A stretch of 64,000 bases of DNA from Methylocella sp. (GTDB lineage: Bacteria > Pseudomonadota > Alphaproteobacteria > Rhizobiales > Beijerinckiaceae): contig JBBCGG010000001.1 of the NCBI GenBank assembly GCA_037200525.1, positions 1,406,501 through 1,470,500 of the forward strand. The letters run 5' to 3'. Positions 1-8,954 of this stretch are shown piece after piece. Position 1 is the first letter of the stretch. Every line of letters starts with the position of its first letter. The notes under the pieces are model-generated. The model did not search any database, was not told the origin of the DNA, and saw only the letters and a program-made list of their open reading frames with translations. Position numbers and translations under genes: made by a program.

Positions 1-305
1 GGATCGCGGGGCCGTTCGACGGAAGCCGGCCTGCCACGGAATGAAAATCGCGGGCGCGAGATCGCGGCGAAGCGCGTGGCGAGCTTTCGCCCGGATTCGC
101 GAGCGGCTTCTGGCGTTGCGGCGGCTTTCGGGTCAGTTGACGTCTTAGCGGCTACTTTTGCCGGTTCATCACTCGACGCGACAAGACGCAACGCGCTGCT
201 TAGAGGACGCTCGGGATGCTCATTGGCGTAGTCAACAGCGTCTTGGCGTTTCCGATTGAGATAGGATGCTAAATCTGTCTGCGGTATCGATCGATGCGCG
301 ATCAT
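1..305 (-). CDS. Partial phage-element gene, unrecognised
   Basis: The frame is open from an ATG at 303-305 to the window edge, giving 101 visible codons with the 3' end missing. The start overlaps the stop of the preceding gene (ATGA), which supports translational coupling and membership of the packaging/tail operon. The first 35 or so residues are mixed (MIAHRSIPQTDLASYL...), followed by an Ala/Lys/Arg-rich stretch that looks like a linker. I recognise no domain. From its position after a Z-like tail gene it is probably another virion protein, but that is inference. Confidence 0.5.
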   Translation of the reverse strand, partial: MIAHRSIPQTDLASYLNRKRQDAVDYANEHPERPLSSALRLVASSDEPAKVAAKTSTDPKAAATPEAARESGRKLATRFAAISRPRFSFRGRPASVERPRD

Positions 306-901
306 GACGACGGCTCCGATGGTTCGGTAGGCTCGACAAGGGGCATGGATTCAACGCCCAACCGCCGCGTGAGTTGCCGACGAATCTCGGGCATGAACGT
401 TTTTTCTATGCTATCGTTGAATGCGGCGATGCATTCTTTGTGCGCCATTTCGCGCGCCAGATCGGGGCCGTACGAAAAGTCGATTGGCTCCCTCGCGCCG
501 CCCGGTCCACGATGCATCACGAAACCGGCAAGCGGACCTGATCCGCCGACTTGGAATGTGCGCGGGAATTGACGCCTCTCGCCCCAAGGAGCCGCTGAGA
601 AGCTTGATGCGCCAGAATAAGGTTTGTAATCCCGCAAATTTGTCGGGCCGCCTGTTCCTACGATGCGGTACGTTAAATTGACGAGCGACGATTTGTGTTC
701 AACGACGCTCTTGCTTATTGCGTTGTAGGCGATGCCAGTTGTCTGTGCGAGATAGCGCTTGACGGCAGTGAGAGCGATTCTACCTTGGTGATTCAGCACC
801 ATCGATATTAATTTGCGACTTCCCTGCTCGCCCATTTCGTTTAGCGAGGCTTGGAAATTGTCGACTAATTTCTTATGGAATTCTACCGAAAGTTCGATCA
901 T
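302..901 (-). CDS. Phage minor tail protein, Z-like
   Basis: A 199-residue protein resembling the lambda gpZ/tail-completion type in size, in its basic helical N-terminal half, and in the segment WGERRQFPRTF followed by FVMHRGPGGAREPI. The helical C-terminus ends in EIRRQLTRRLG. gpZ-type proteins help complete tails and join them to heads. Start and stop overlap both neighbours by 4 bp (ATGA), so it is co-translated with the genes on either side. In lambda, portal, protease and capsid genes lie between terminase and Z; here only one small gene does, so the module is compressed or deleted. The assignment rests on pattern recognition. Confidence 0.55.
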   Translation of the reverse strand: MIELSVEFHKKLVDNFQASLNEMGEQGSRKLISMVLNHQGRIALTAVKRYLAQTTGIAYNAISKSVVEHKSSLVNLTYRIVGTGGPTNLRDYKPYSGASSFSAAPWGERRQFPRTFQVGGSGPLAGFVMHRGPGGAREPIDFSYGPDLAREMAHKECIAAFNDSIEKTFMPEIRRQLTRRLGVESMPLVEPTEPSEPSS

Positions 902-1173
902 AAGATCGCCTCCCGCTGCATGCGCTCGATGCGAATCGCGTCAATGCGATGAAGGCCTACGCGCCAACCCTCGATATAAAGCGGCTCGCCAACGGCGCAC
1001 TGGCATAAGGCGTTCGCCGCTAAGTCAAATGCGCGCAGCCTGCGCGGTGACTCTCTCGGCTCGCCTTTGTAAATCGCGCGTTGCAGGCGGCCATAGGCGA
1101 TAGGCCTTTCGTCAAGATTAACGCCACGCGTGGGCGGCGCAATGAGTGTTCCAAACAAAATTTCAGTGGCCAT
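898..1173 (-). CDS. Small phage protein after the large terminase
   Basis: A 91-residue protein. The start chosen is ATG 1171-1173 (MATEILFGTLIAPP...), which overlaps the end of the large terminase by 11 bp; an upstream start would lie far inside the terminase. It is basic, with several Arg-rich stretches (PRESPRRLRAF, RIERMQREAIL). The position directly after the large terminase is where head-tail joining proteins often sit, but I cannot match it to a family. Its stop overlaps the start of the Z-like gene. Confidence 0.5.
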   Translation of the reverse strand: MATEILFGTLIAPPTRGVNLDERPIAYGRLQRAIYKGEPRESPRRLRAFDLAANALCQCAVGEPLYIEGWRVGLHRIDAIRIERMQREAIL

Positions 1174-3049
1174 GGGGATGCCTCGAAAAATTGCCAAAGT
1201 CGGCCATACTGCGCGTGCGAACGGGAACAAATTTGGGATTTGGAGGCGCACGGCGGGCGTCACGCTCCCTCATATTGACATAGGTGCAACTACCCTTCGC
1301 GACAATGTAGGCATAGTTCAACGCATCAAGAGCCTCATTACGCGCGCCTTGCTCAATTGGTCTAAATTCGACGATCGGGCGATTGTGCAAGTAGCGAACG
1401 TATCGGCGTTCAGATGCGACCTGTTCGAAAAATTGCTCGGGCAATGAATTGCTAAACCGAAATGGGAAAGGATTGCGCGGGCCGGGCGTATGTGTTGGCT
1501 CGCCTGCTGTATCAAGATACGGCAATGCAGCCAATCGCTCCAAAACCTCGACCTTGCCCCTATTGACATCAATCGAGAAGAATTTCGCCGCGCCTGATTT
1601 AGCGCTGAACGATTGTTGCCACATGGGACGTGGCGCTTGGCCGCCGATGCCCTTCACAGCGTAAATGTGTCTATGACCGCGCGGGGCGGTGAAATTCAAC
1701 ACGGCTTGCGGTCGCGATTCAGTTCCGGTTCCAGTGCCGCCATAATCGATCGCCGTGGCCTCAATCGGCAAAGGATACCCATAGACGGAATGCTGAAATT
1801 TCCGAGCGAGAATGTGATCTAGTTCCATCCATGTTTTTTGTTCGATCGTCGATCCGTGCAAGACGACGTGGGCCAAAACAAATGGTTGCCAAAATTTGGA
1901 CCAGCCTAAGAAACACGCTTCCAAACGATCATTCTGAACATCAACGCCGCATGTGATCATTAAGACTTCGGGAGGCAAGTCATCAAGGCTGAAATCTTCG
2001 ACGCGAGCCTGAAGGCTAAAAGGATCGATGTTATCGATCGACTGCTTGCTGCACTTACCTAAACTCGTGTTTTCAAAAACCATAAGTCGCGATGGATTGT
2101 TTTTCGCATCGGTAAATTTTTTCGCTAAATGGCCCCAGCGCTCGTTTCTAAACATGCTGATAAGAGAATTCAGACGGAAGCCGGCGTGGCCTTTCACCTC
2201 TGGAGCCGTGGCGCGCCATTCGCCCGCTTCGATCATTTTCGGTTTTTCGGATTCGTCGATCGCGCAACCGCAATGCGGACAAACCACATAGGCGTCGGCT
2301 GGATTGCCGGGCGTCCACGTCACATGCTCCCATAAAATTTCAAATGGGGTAAAACAGTGTGGGCATGGAACCTCGAAAATGCGGCGATCAGATTCGTTAT
2401 AAAGTTTTTGAATATTGGATAGCCCGTCAATTGTCGGCGTGCTGCCCATAATAATTTTGCGATCATCGTGGGCGATGGTGCGCTTAATCGCCAATTCGAT
2501 AGGGTCGCCCTCCTCAGTCACAACCATGGCGTCGATCTCATCGCCGAGCAAAATTTTCACGTCATGGCTGCGCAGATTGCGCGGAGATCTGGCGGCGACG
2601 ATTTTAAGGGAGCCACCTTTCGCAAAAAATTTTGTGGTGAGGGTTTCACGATCGCCAAATGCGGTATTTAAAAGCAAGCCTTGCAGAGTCGGACTCTCCG
2701 CGAACATAGGACTAACTTCATCGCGCGAGACTCGGGCGCAATCGTCTTCCGTAGGCATCAAAAGCAAGGTTGCTGATGGTCTTTCCGACGCCCAAAATCC
2801 AAGGGCTGAAATTATGCACTTCGTAAATCCGAGGCGCACTGCTTTGATGATGCTTACTTGCGGGAAGTCATGTGACCCGATGGCGTCGAGAATGCCGCGT
2901 TGGTACTTCCAAAGTCGCATTCGACCGGGGACCGGCGCGGCGCGGGCTGAAAGAACAATGTTGCTTTCAACCCAATCTGGGAGCGCTTGCCGATGCGATG
3001 GCCGGAAACCTTGCCAAAAATCACGGTCAAATTTGGATTTAGGCTCCAT
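1163..3049 (-). CDS. Phage terminase large subunit, GpA family
   Basis: This 628-residue protein matches the lambda GpA-type large terminase (Terminase_GpA), which cuts concatemeric phage DNA and drives it into proheads. The N-terminal ATPase has the family's unusual P-loop (KAVRLGFTK, about 69-77) in place of a classical Walker A, and a Walker B LLGDE (167-171). A zinc-binding pair of CPHC motifs follows at about 229-261, and the C-terminal half is the nuclease region. Length is normal for the family. It overlaps the small subunit gene by 11 bp. This is strong evidence that the element packages DNA or descends from one that did. Confidence 0.9.
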   Translation of the reverse strand: MEPKSKFDRDFWQGFRPSHRQALPDWVESNIVLSARAAPVPGRMRLWKYQRGILDAIGSHDFPQVSIIKAVRLGFTKCIISALGFWASERPSATLLLMPTEDDCARVSRDEVSPMFAESPTLQGLLLNTAFGDRETLTTKFFAKGGSLKIVAARSPRNLRSHDVKILLGDEIDAMVVTEEGDPIELAIKRTIAHDDRKIIMGSTPTIDGLSNIQKLYNESDRRIFEVPCPHCFTPFEILWEHVTWTPGNPADAYVVCPHCGCAIDESEKPKMIEAGEWRATAPEVKGHAGFRLNSLISMFRNERWGHLAKKFTDAKNNPSRLMVFENTSLGKCSKQSIDNIDPFSLQARVEDFSLDDLPPEVLMITCGVDVQNDRLEACFLGWSKFWQPFVLAHVVLHGSTIEQKTWMELDHILARKFQHSVYGYPLPIEATAIDYGGTGTGTESRPQAVLNFTAPRGHRHIYAVKGIGGQAPRPMWQQSFSAKSGAAKFFSIDVNRGKVEVLERLAALPYLDTAGEPTHTPGPRNPFPFRFSNSLPEQFFEQVASERRYVRYLHNRPIVEFRPIEQGARNEALDALNYAYIVAKGSCTYVNMRERDARRAPPNPKFVPVRTRSMADFGNFSRHPHGH

Positions 3050-3449
3050 GCGCCGCCACCTTGTTCGATGATGGTTTGCGTTTGGAGCTTAAGCGAGGCC
3101 CAGGCTTTGAAGTATATGGCCCTTTCGGCGTCACTTTGACGGGCTGAAGTTCAGTGAGCTTCGATACAACAGCGTCGATAGAATCGTTGGCGTGTTTTTC
3201 GAAAATATCGAAGAGCTGATCTTCGATCTTTGCATCGATCAAATCAGGCATGTTGCGTCGTGCGACGCCGGGCAATTCCATCAGGACGGCGCGGGCGCTG
3301 GCCGACAATCGCGTAATTAAAGCCTGGACGTCTTCAGCCCTAATGAAGTTGTCTTCGAGGTGTTTGCGGCGCAGATCGGTTAAGCGCGATTGCGCCCGCT
3401 TTAGCTGAACCGTGGCTTTGATGACCGATGGATCGAGCGTGGTGGGCAT
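3039..3449 (-). CDS. Putative terminase small subunit
   Basis: A 136-residue, mostly helical protein directly upstream of and overlapping the large terminase. An N-terminal coiled segment rich in Arg/Lys/Leu (about 13-30) is followed by a helical region and a basic, Pro/Ser/Lys-rich tail. In GpA-type systems this position holds the DNA-recognition (Nu1-like) subunit. No helix-turn-helix is obvious by eye, so the call rests on position and size. It is the first gene of the packaging operon; about 770 bp without a gene lie upstream. Confidence 0.55.
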   Translation of the reverse strand: MPTTLDPSVIKATVQLKRAQSRLTDLRRKHLEDNFIRAEDVQALITRLSASARAVLMELPGVARRNMPDLIDAKIEDQLFDIFEKHANDSIDAVVSKLTELQPVKVTPKGPYTSKPGPRLSSKRKPSSNKVAAHGA

Positions 3450-4220
3450 GATTTACCAATAATTTCGCGACATATTGACGCGACAATATCATGAAAATAC
3501 CCGCATGGCGAGAAAATCGATTTGAGAGGCTGCTGGCAGGCAAGAGCGCCGTTGCGCTACTCACATAGCCGCGAGTGCAAAGATGAGCGTCTAGGAGGGG
3601 TTTCTGTGGCGCGGCGGCCCGAGCGGAGCGGCGTTGCTCGCTGATTCAGCGGGTAAAACAAAACAATTGCTTACGCTCCCGGATATTCAGCGGCGGCGCT
3701 GCCGCATTTGGTGAGGCCTCGAGAAAGGACCCGCGCCAACTTAGACGGGACCTACACAGCGGCTAAGGTCTGGTTTTGCGCCTTGCCAACTGACGCGCGC
3801 TGGCGCTTACGTTTCAAACCGCTGGCTGCTTAGAGTTGGGGCCATGGCTGTCGAACCCCATTATATTGTTGCTTCGCTTTAGGCTGCCAGCGCCGAAGCC
3901 CACATGTGACAGCGTAGCCCAAGGCTGCCGCAAAGCGGCGGCGGCGTTGCCGCCCTGGCGGGAAGCCATAGAAATGCCTCCTGGGCGCGAATCGGGCGCT
4001 TTTGCGCAGTGTCAGTGCCCTAAAACGGCTCCGGAGCGTCCAGCCCCCCCTCCGCAAACGATTTATATAATCCAACGTTCATGTTTCGGAGGATAGCTCA
4101 ACAGCGGAGGCGGCGCTTGTTGACTTAAGAGTCAACGCGGCCAGGCTCAGGCATAGCAACGACCACCTGGCCACGCAGGATCGTTTTTCGACGCCTGCGC
4201 GTCAGCTTGGTACAGAGATG
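3450..4220. other. Gene-poor stretch upstream of the packaging operon
   Basis: I see no convincing gene in these 770 bases. They must hold the promoter for the terminase operon reading left. A perfect 7-bp hairpin (GTTGACT, TAAG loop, AGTCAAC) lies at 4119-4136 inside a sequence that superficially recalls a tRNA (see rejected items). The possible reading frames here have no recognisable domain and are treated as chance. Confidence 0.4.
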
Positions 4221-4559
4221 TCACTTCTGTTGTCGATTGTTCTGATATCCTTGGCACACCTTGAACCAGCCTGCCGTTTTGTCATCGCTTTCCTCCCAGC
4301 CCGGCAGGCATAAAACAATCCGATGAAATTTTTCATTGCACAAACCATGATTGGCCAGCAATCGAGGTTCGCCGTAATAATAAGGCCTTAGTGATTTGGC
4401 CCGAGCCCATACAGGAATTTCGGCCCAGCTAATTTCATCAGTCTGAATTCCAGTATCGCATGGCTTCCAATTCGCGATTATTATTTTGCCCGTCTCGTGC
4501 GCGTGCGCTGCTACTGTCGACAGCGCGAGAGGGAGCGCGATAATTGACGCCAATTTCAT
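4221..4559 (-). CDS. Small secreted protein, unrecognised
   Basis: A 112-residue protein with a clear Sec signal peptide (MKLASIIALPLALSTVAAHA, cleavage near residue 20). The mature part has four cysteines (CDTG, LCNE, LCLPG, VCQG) that could form two disulfides, and is rich in Trp and Tyr. The start overlaps the stop of the small upstream gene by 4 bp (ATGA), so the two form a unit. I recognise no family. A periplasmic or exported role is inferred from the signal peptide only. Confidence 0.55.
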   Translation of the reverse strand: MKLASIIALPLALSTVAAHAHETGKIIIANWKPCDTGIQTDEISWAEIPVWARAKSLRPYYYGEPRLLANHGLCNEKFHRIVLCLPGWEESDDKTAGWFKVCQGYQNNRQQK

Positions 4560-4720
4560 TTGCGACTGTCCTTCCGCGCGGCCATCGCCACAACGGCGAC
4601 GGGCGGCCCGCGCATAGTGATTTTGCGATAAACGGCGTCATCCGTCGCGCCTGCGGCGCGCATGTCGTGCGCAAGCTGCAAGATTTCCTGGCGCATTCGG
4701 GATGGCTTAGCTTTCGTCAT
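4556..4720 (-). CDS. Small basic helical protein
   Basis: About 54 residues from the ATG at 4718-4720 (MTKAKPSRMRQEILQLAHDM...). It is predicted to be helical and basic, with an AGATDDAVYRKI segment. A longer reading (start 4789) adds 23 residues of less protein-like sequence, so the shorter start is preferred. It is coupled to the secreted protein through an ATGA overlap and diverges from the HicB/HicA pair on the other strand. Function unknown. Confidence 0.4.
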   Translation of the reverse strand: MTKAKPSRMRQEILQLAHDMRAAGATDDAVYRKITMRGPPVAVVAMAARKDSRK

Positions 4721-4839
4721 GTTTTGCCTCCAGAGACGGCCTGCCAACGCGCGACGCTCGGAAGCCTTTTCCGTTCCATCGCAAGTCATTCCGTGCGATG
4801 CTTAATACGCGCCGTTTTTGCCAAAGGTCGGCCTTCCCG

Positions 4840-5037
4840 ATGATCTACAACGTCAAAATCCACTATGATGACGAAAAACGCATTTACTTCGTGTCGTCGT
4901 CGGATATTCCTGGCTTGCACGTGGAATCGGAAACATTCGACCAATTAATTGAAATCGTTCGCGATCTTGCGAGCGACTTATTGCCGGGCGACCGCGCGCT
5001 GGAAGCGATTGAGTTTCGCTTTCTTGTTCCGGCCTAG
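4840..5037 (+). CDS. HicB-like antitoxin (DUF1902 type)
   Basis: 65 residues starting at ATG 4840 (MIYNVKIHYDDEKRIYF). The pattern of a short beta strand, an acidic turn, YFVSSSDIPGLHVESE and a final helix is that of the HicB/DUF1902 partial RNase-H-like fold that binds and blocks HicA. The HicA gene begins on the very next base after its stop. The order antitoxin then toxin is common for the DUF1902 version. The pair sits between the putative origin repeats and the packaging genes, typical of cargo that stabilises a mobile element. Confidence 0.75.
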   Translation: MIYNVKIHYDDEKRIYFVSSSDIPGLHVESETFDQLIEIVRDLASDLLPGDRALEAIEFRFLVPA

Positions 5038-5235
5038 GTGGGCTCCTCCCTTTACCGCAAGCTGCGCAGCCTACTGACCGAGGCAGGATGCACCTTCGTT
5101 CGCCAAGGCAAAGGCTCACACGAAGTCTGGCATAGTCCGACCACCAAAATAAACTTCGCGGTCCCGAGCAATGTCGCCTTGGTTCACACCGCAAACGAAA
5201 TCCTGAAAAGCGCTGGCCTCCCCAAAGCGTTCTAA
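5038..5235 (+). CDS. hicA: HicA-type mRNA interferase toxin
   Basis: 65 residues, GTG start at 5038 immediately after the antitoxin stop. It has the compact double-stranded-RNA-binding-like HicA fold signature: a first helix (LYRKLRSLLTEAGC), the strand FVRQGKGSHEVWHSP with the catalytic His in GSHEVW, then a VPSN strand and a final helix ending EILKSAGL. HicA enzymes cut mRNA without ribosome dependence and are held by HicB. All core elements are present, so it is probably functional. Confidence 0.8.
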   Translation: MGSSLYRKLRSLLTEAGCTFVRQGKGSHEVWHSPTTKINFAVPSNVALVHTANEILKSAGLPKAF

Positions 5236-5347
5236 CCCGCTCGCCGATTCCAGCCCAACGGAGCCTGGCGGCTTTTGCGGCCATCGACGAGAGGCGGGTG
5301 TCGATCGACGCACGTCTGTGGCCTAAAAAACTCAACCCCAACCATTC

Positions 5348-5650
5348 AGACCAGTAGACCAGATGACCAGGTAAATTCGCATCTCTACGGTGGATTTTTC
5401 AGCAAAATTATATGAGACAGCCCAACAAGCTTAGCGTAGCAGCACCAAACATCGCCAAACGTACATCCTGTTCGTTTTTGTAGCTCAAATGCTGCAAAAT
5501 CCGGTCTATCCGGTCTATCCGGTCTGCTTCCCTCTATAGACCAGATAACTGACTGGAAATCTATCCAGTCTATCTGGTCTAGGTCTCCTGTTTCAGACCG
5601 GATAGACCAGATAACAAAAAGCAGGGTTTGGTCTGGGCTTTATCCGGTCT
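5348..5650. repeat. Cluster of GGTCTAT / ATAGACC repeats, putative origin
   Basis: About ten copies of a 7-9 bp unit, CC(G/A)GTCTAT or its complement ATAGACC(G/A)G, lie in 300 bp. Three are in direct tandem at 5501-5525, others are at 5348-5363, 5536-5544, 5565-5582, 5595-5610 and 5642-5650. The last touches the stop codon of the primase gene. Copies occur in both orientations. Repeats of this kind beside a primase/helicase gene are typical of replication origins of phages, plasmids and phage satellites. Repressor operators are an alternative. Confidence 0.65.
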
Positions 5651-8100
5651 CAAAAAGGCACGCTGTCAGGCCCCATTTGCCCTGGCGCGGAGGCCTTTGT
5701 CTGTTCTTCACGCGCTTTAGCCTCGAGGTTGGCTTTGGTGAGTTGTGCGCCCGGTACATCGTCACTATCGCCGCGCTCGTAATACCAACAACCGACCCGA
5801 GACCCGTTCACGCCGCCAAGGTGCTTATCGGTTTTGCTCTTGATCTGAATCCGTTCGAATTTAAGGTCGCGCTGCATTACTTGACCGACGCGCTTGGCCT
5901 GTCTGTCGCGCTCCACTCCAAGCGGAATATTAAGAACGTCCCAAAGGTCGCTGGCCAAGATCCATCCATTCACGCCGCCGTCCTTTTGTCCAAAACGGCG
6001 CGTCAGCTCCTCGGCGATGGGGTTTGGCTCTTGATGTTTTTTCTGCGCTTCCTCGGCATCGCCCCATAACTCTTTGCGCAGAGCAATCGACTCGCCCTGC
6101 GCCTCACGAAATGCTGCCTCGGCCCAGAGCTGATCGCGATCGGCCCGCAACGCGATGAGATCAAATACTTTGATCGGCACAACCCACCAGCGGCGGTTTT
6201 TTCCCGGCTTGAGAAACTGGCCTTCGTTGATCGTCCCGATGCAAACAAACTGCCGCTTGGCCGTGACGCGGCGGTGGCCATAGGCGGGACGCGCTTTATC
6301 TTCCTGCCTCGACAAAAAACTTTTGACCGTATCGTCTTCGCGCTTGCCGAGGGTCGCAAGCTCGCCAAACTCGATGATCCAGTGACCAACAGATTGCTCA
6401 ATAACCTCTTTGACGCTGGACCCAATCGTAAGCGAATCGGAAAACCATTCATCACGAACGGCCATCACGCGGCAAGCCGAGCTTTTGACCATTCCCTCCT
6501 CGCCCTGTAGGACAATCATCTCATCATGCTTGACGCCGGGTTGCCGAACGCGCCGAACCGCAGAGATCAGAAAAATAGAGCCGGTGGCGCGATTTAACGG
6601 CGTATCTTGCGCGCCGGCATAATCAATCAACCATTTATCAATGCGCGGGACGCCATCCCACGTCAGCCCGTCTAAATATTCGCGAACCGGATGGTATCGA
6701 TTAGTCTGCGCAAGATCGTTAATGACGCGGTTGAATTCATCCATTTTTGAGAGAAAGTGAAACTCATCCTCAATCCGAAAGCGCAGGCGCACCGCGCCAT
6801 CATCGGTGAGTTCGCCATCAAAATCAGGACCAAGCCCCTCCATCTCAGTCTGATAGGAAAATTGATTATAACGAAACTCGATCTTGAGTCTTGAAATCGC
6901 GAGACGGATATTCGATGAGCAGGCTGAGATTGCGCCTTTGTCGGTTTGCGCAAAGCCATCTGTCCTTGGACTATATTTGGTCTCTTGAGCCTGCGCTTTT
7001 TCAACCGCCTTCCGAGCCTTGGCAACTTGCGTCCGAGCCATTTCGGTTTGTGCACGCATCCCGCGTCTTTCGAGGAACGCTTCCGAAATTTTGTAGGCCG
7101 GATTGAGGAGCACATCGATAATGTCCTCATCCTTCATGCGATCTCGCACAAGCCCACATGCGACAGCAAAATAAGCTTCTGATCTCGACGGGTCGCGCTC
7201 TAATGGACCGTCTTTAATGCGATCCTGCAGATCCTTTGACAGTTTATTGAAATCGAATTTGCGAAAGGCCGGTTCTTTCTCTGCGTTTGTCGACGGGTCC
7301 CGAGTCGGAGATTGGGAGAACTGTTTTTCGAGCTTCTCTTTATCAAGCCGTTCGACGGTCCGGTCCATCAGCTCGTCGATGTTGGCAAACTCGACGTTAT
7401 AGCCTTCGAGCGCAGCGCCGGTGACGGTGATGTAACGCCCGGTATGCCTGTAGGTTTCGAGAGATCCGCCGTCCTCTAAATCATTAAACTTTCGTCCGCA
7501 TTTTTCGTCCTTTGCGCATAGTCCGATGATGCGTAAGCCGGTGCCGCTTGGCGTGACTTCGGCATAGGAGTGGGCCTGCTGCAAAAGTCGTATGGCCCAT
7601 GGTGAAATTGCGCCGGTTTGGGGATTGCGGCATTGATCAAGATCGAACGCAGCGAAGGGGCCCTCATACAGCATGAAGCCAATGCCTGCGGCCATATGCG
7701 CACTGGAACTCGCGGCATCGAATGAAGCCCATGTTCTCTTGTTTGTTGAGCTGGCCGGGGACTCTGGATCCCGCGCCTTAAAAGGTATTTTGGTTAGCTT
7801 GCCGCCATTCGACTCCCATCGCCAAATGACCCATTGCTTTTGAGCAAGCAACGGAGCCAGCGGCGTCGACGCTCTAATTCGCGATTCTGCCTGCGGGCAC
7901 CACGGCTCAAACCCACCAGGTCCGTGCGGATTGGCGGCCTGATAATCACGAATAGATTGACGCATCTCTGCGCAATTTTTGAGGGCTGGCGCAAATAGCG
8001 CGCGCTCGGCCTCGGTCAGATCCGCGTTTCGTAAATCTCCAAGAGTCGGGCGACGGGAGGCATTGATTTTTTCGCCCGAACAGGTTACAATTTCCACCAT
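5650..8100 (-). CDS. Primase / VapE-type replicative helicase
   Basis: 816 residues from ATG 8098-8100 (MVEIVTCSGEKI...). The N-terminal part (about 75-260) looks like a prim-pol domain, with acidic AAFDLDQC at 150-157 and SGTGLRI at 185-191. A linker follows, then a VirE/VapE-type helicase domain: EYLDGLTWDGVPRID (474-488), P-loop GEEGMVKSS (533-541), and a C-terminal region with GTINEGQFLKPGKNRRWW. Proteins of this design start replication of phage satellites and some prophages, usually at an origin beside the gene; the GGTCTAT cluster is exactly at its 3' end. In-frame sequence upstream of the chosen start has no domain character. Confidence 0.8.
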   Translation of the reverse strand: MVEIVTCSGEKINASRRPTLGDLRNADLTEAERALFAPALKNCAEMRQSIRDYQAANPHGPGGFEPWCPQAESRIRASTPLAPLLAQKQWVIWRWESNGGKLTKIPFKARDPESPASSTNKRTWASFDAASSSAHMAAGIGFMLYEGPFAAFDLDQCRNPQTGAISPWAIRLLQQAHSYAEVTPSGTGLRIIGLCAKDEKCGRKFNDLEDGGSLETYRHTGRYITVTGAALEGYNVEFANIDELMDRTVERLDKEKLEKQFSQSPTRDPSTNAEKEPAFRKFDFNKLSKDLQDRIKDGPLERDPSRSEAYFAVACGLVRDRMKDEDIIDVLLNPAYKISEAFLERRGMRAQTEMARTQVAKARKAVEKAQAQETKYSPRTDGFAQTDKGAISACSSNIRLAISRLKIEFRYNQFSYQTEMEGLGPDFDGELTDDGAVRLRFRIEDEFHFLSKMDEFNRVINDLAQTNRYHPVREYLDGLTWDGVPRIDKWLIDYAGAQDTPLNRATGSIFLISAVRRVRQPGVKHDEMIVLQGEEGMVKSSACRVMAVRDEWFSDSLTIGSSVKEVIEQSVGHWIIEFGELATLGKREDDTVKSFLSRQEDKARPAYGHRRVTAKRQFVCIGTINEGQFLKPGKNRRWWVVPIKVFDLIALRADRDQLWAEAAFREAQGESIALRKELWGDAEEAQKKHQEPNPIAEELTRRFGQKDGGVNGWILASDLWDVLNIPLGVERDRQAKRVGQVMQRDLKFERIQIKSKTDKHLGGVNGSRVGCWYYERGDSDDVPGAQLTKANLEAKAREEQTKASAPGQMGPDSVPF

Positions 8101-8954
8101 AGCTTGAGTCTCCCAACCGTGGGATTTTTGAGTTATGAAGCCAGCGCCCGCAAGCTTCAATGAATTGAATCGAGAAAGCCGCCAGGTCGCAATCCTTGGC
8201 GGCTTTTTCCATATTAGCACCTAATCGATGCATCCCCCAAAAGGATTCTCTCAACTTCACTCAAAGGCGTCGCATCCCAAGCGAGAGTCGCCTTCCAATT
8301 CGCGAGTTTTGGCGCGGGCTACGAGGCGATCGTAGAGAATGCCCCGCGATCGATCAGCGCCGGGCAGTGGACCATCGTCGAGCGTTACCCGGCTGGATGG
8401 ACGCGGCAACCGTCGAGCGGCCTTCAACGCTCGGCTAATTATAATCGTCGATCAGCTTGTTTTCGATCGCGTCAAGGCGATCAAGTTCGGGGGGCTAATC
8501 GATTAAGCCGGGCTCGCAACGGCATTCGAAGCCGGTTTCGCCTCTTTCGCTCATTGGAATGCATGCGAATCTGCTTCCGCAATTTCTAATCTCGATATCG
8601 AGAATGTGAGATGACGCAGCCTCTCCGTGTATGCAATTTTGTTGATGGCATGTTTTTGCTCTCCAGTTCCGATGTGCAACTGTCCGTGCATTCAGGGTTG
8701 CAGGACCTATGCATGGAATGGGGCGGCTCGCGTTCGCAGGCGAGCCGTTTAATCAAGCGCGGGGCCTTGGGCTCGAGTCTCTGGTTCTCATGCCATCGAT
8801 GCCCGGCTATGGTTCCAAGGCTCTCAGCGGGCCGCGCTGTCCAACGCCTTCCATGCCGCCAAGGGTGCTTTATCGTTCCTCCAGTTCCCCTGCTTTTGTA
8901 CAAACTGACGGGTCGAATAAACGGAATAGCGCGCCTCCCGATTTGTACAAGTCG
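8101..8954. other. Gene-poor stretch between primase and topoisomerase
   Basis: About 850 bases with no reading frame I can support on either strand. It separates the topoisomerase from the primase although both read left, so the primase probably has its own promoter here. It contains a perfect 8-bp inverted repeat CGGCTCGC/GCGAGCCG (8724-8747, followed by TTT) and the TTGTACAA palindromes listed separately. It may also be the scar of lost genes. Confidence 0.4.
8896..8950. promoter_or_regulatory. Paired TTGTACAA palindromes
   Basis: The 8-bp palindrome TTGTACAA occurs at 8896-8903 and 8943-8950, 47 bp apart, next to the 3' end of the topoisomerase gene. A third copy is inside that gene at 10974-10981, and a near copy (TTGTATAA) at 10905-10912. 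A regulator or structural protein of the element could bind here, but the function is unknown and three copies could be chance. Confidence 0.3.

Noticed and set aside
4085-4180. Sequence resembling a tRNA (GGATAGCTCAACAGCGGAG, then a hairpin with TTAA loop)
   Set aside because: The perfect stem leaves a 4-nt loop, not the 7-nt anticodon loop; there is no T-loop GGTTCGA and no acceptor pairing.
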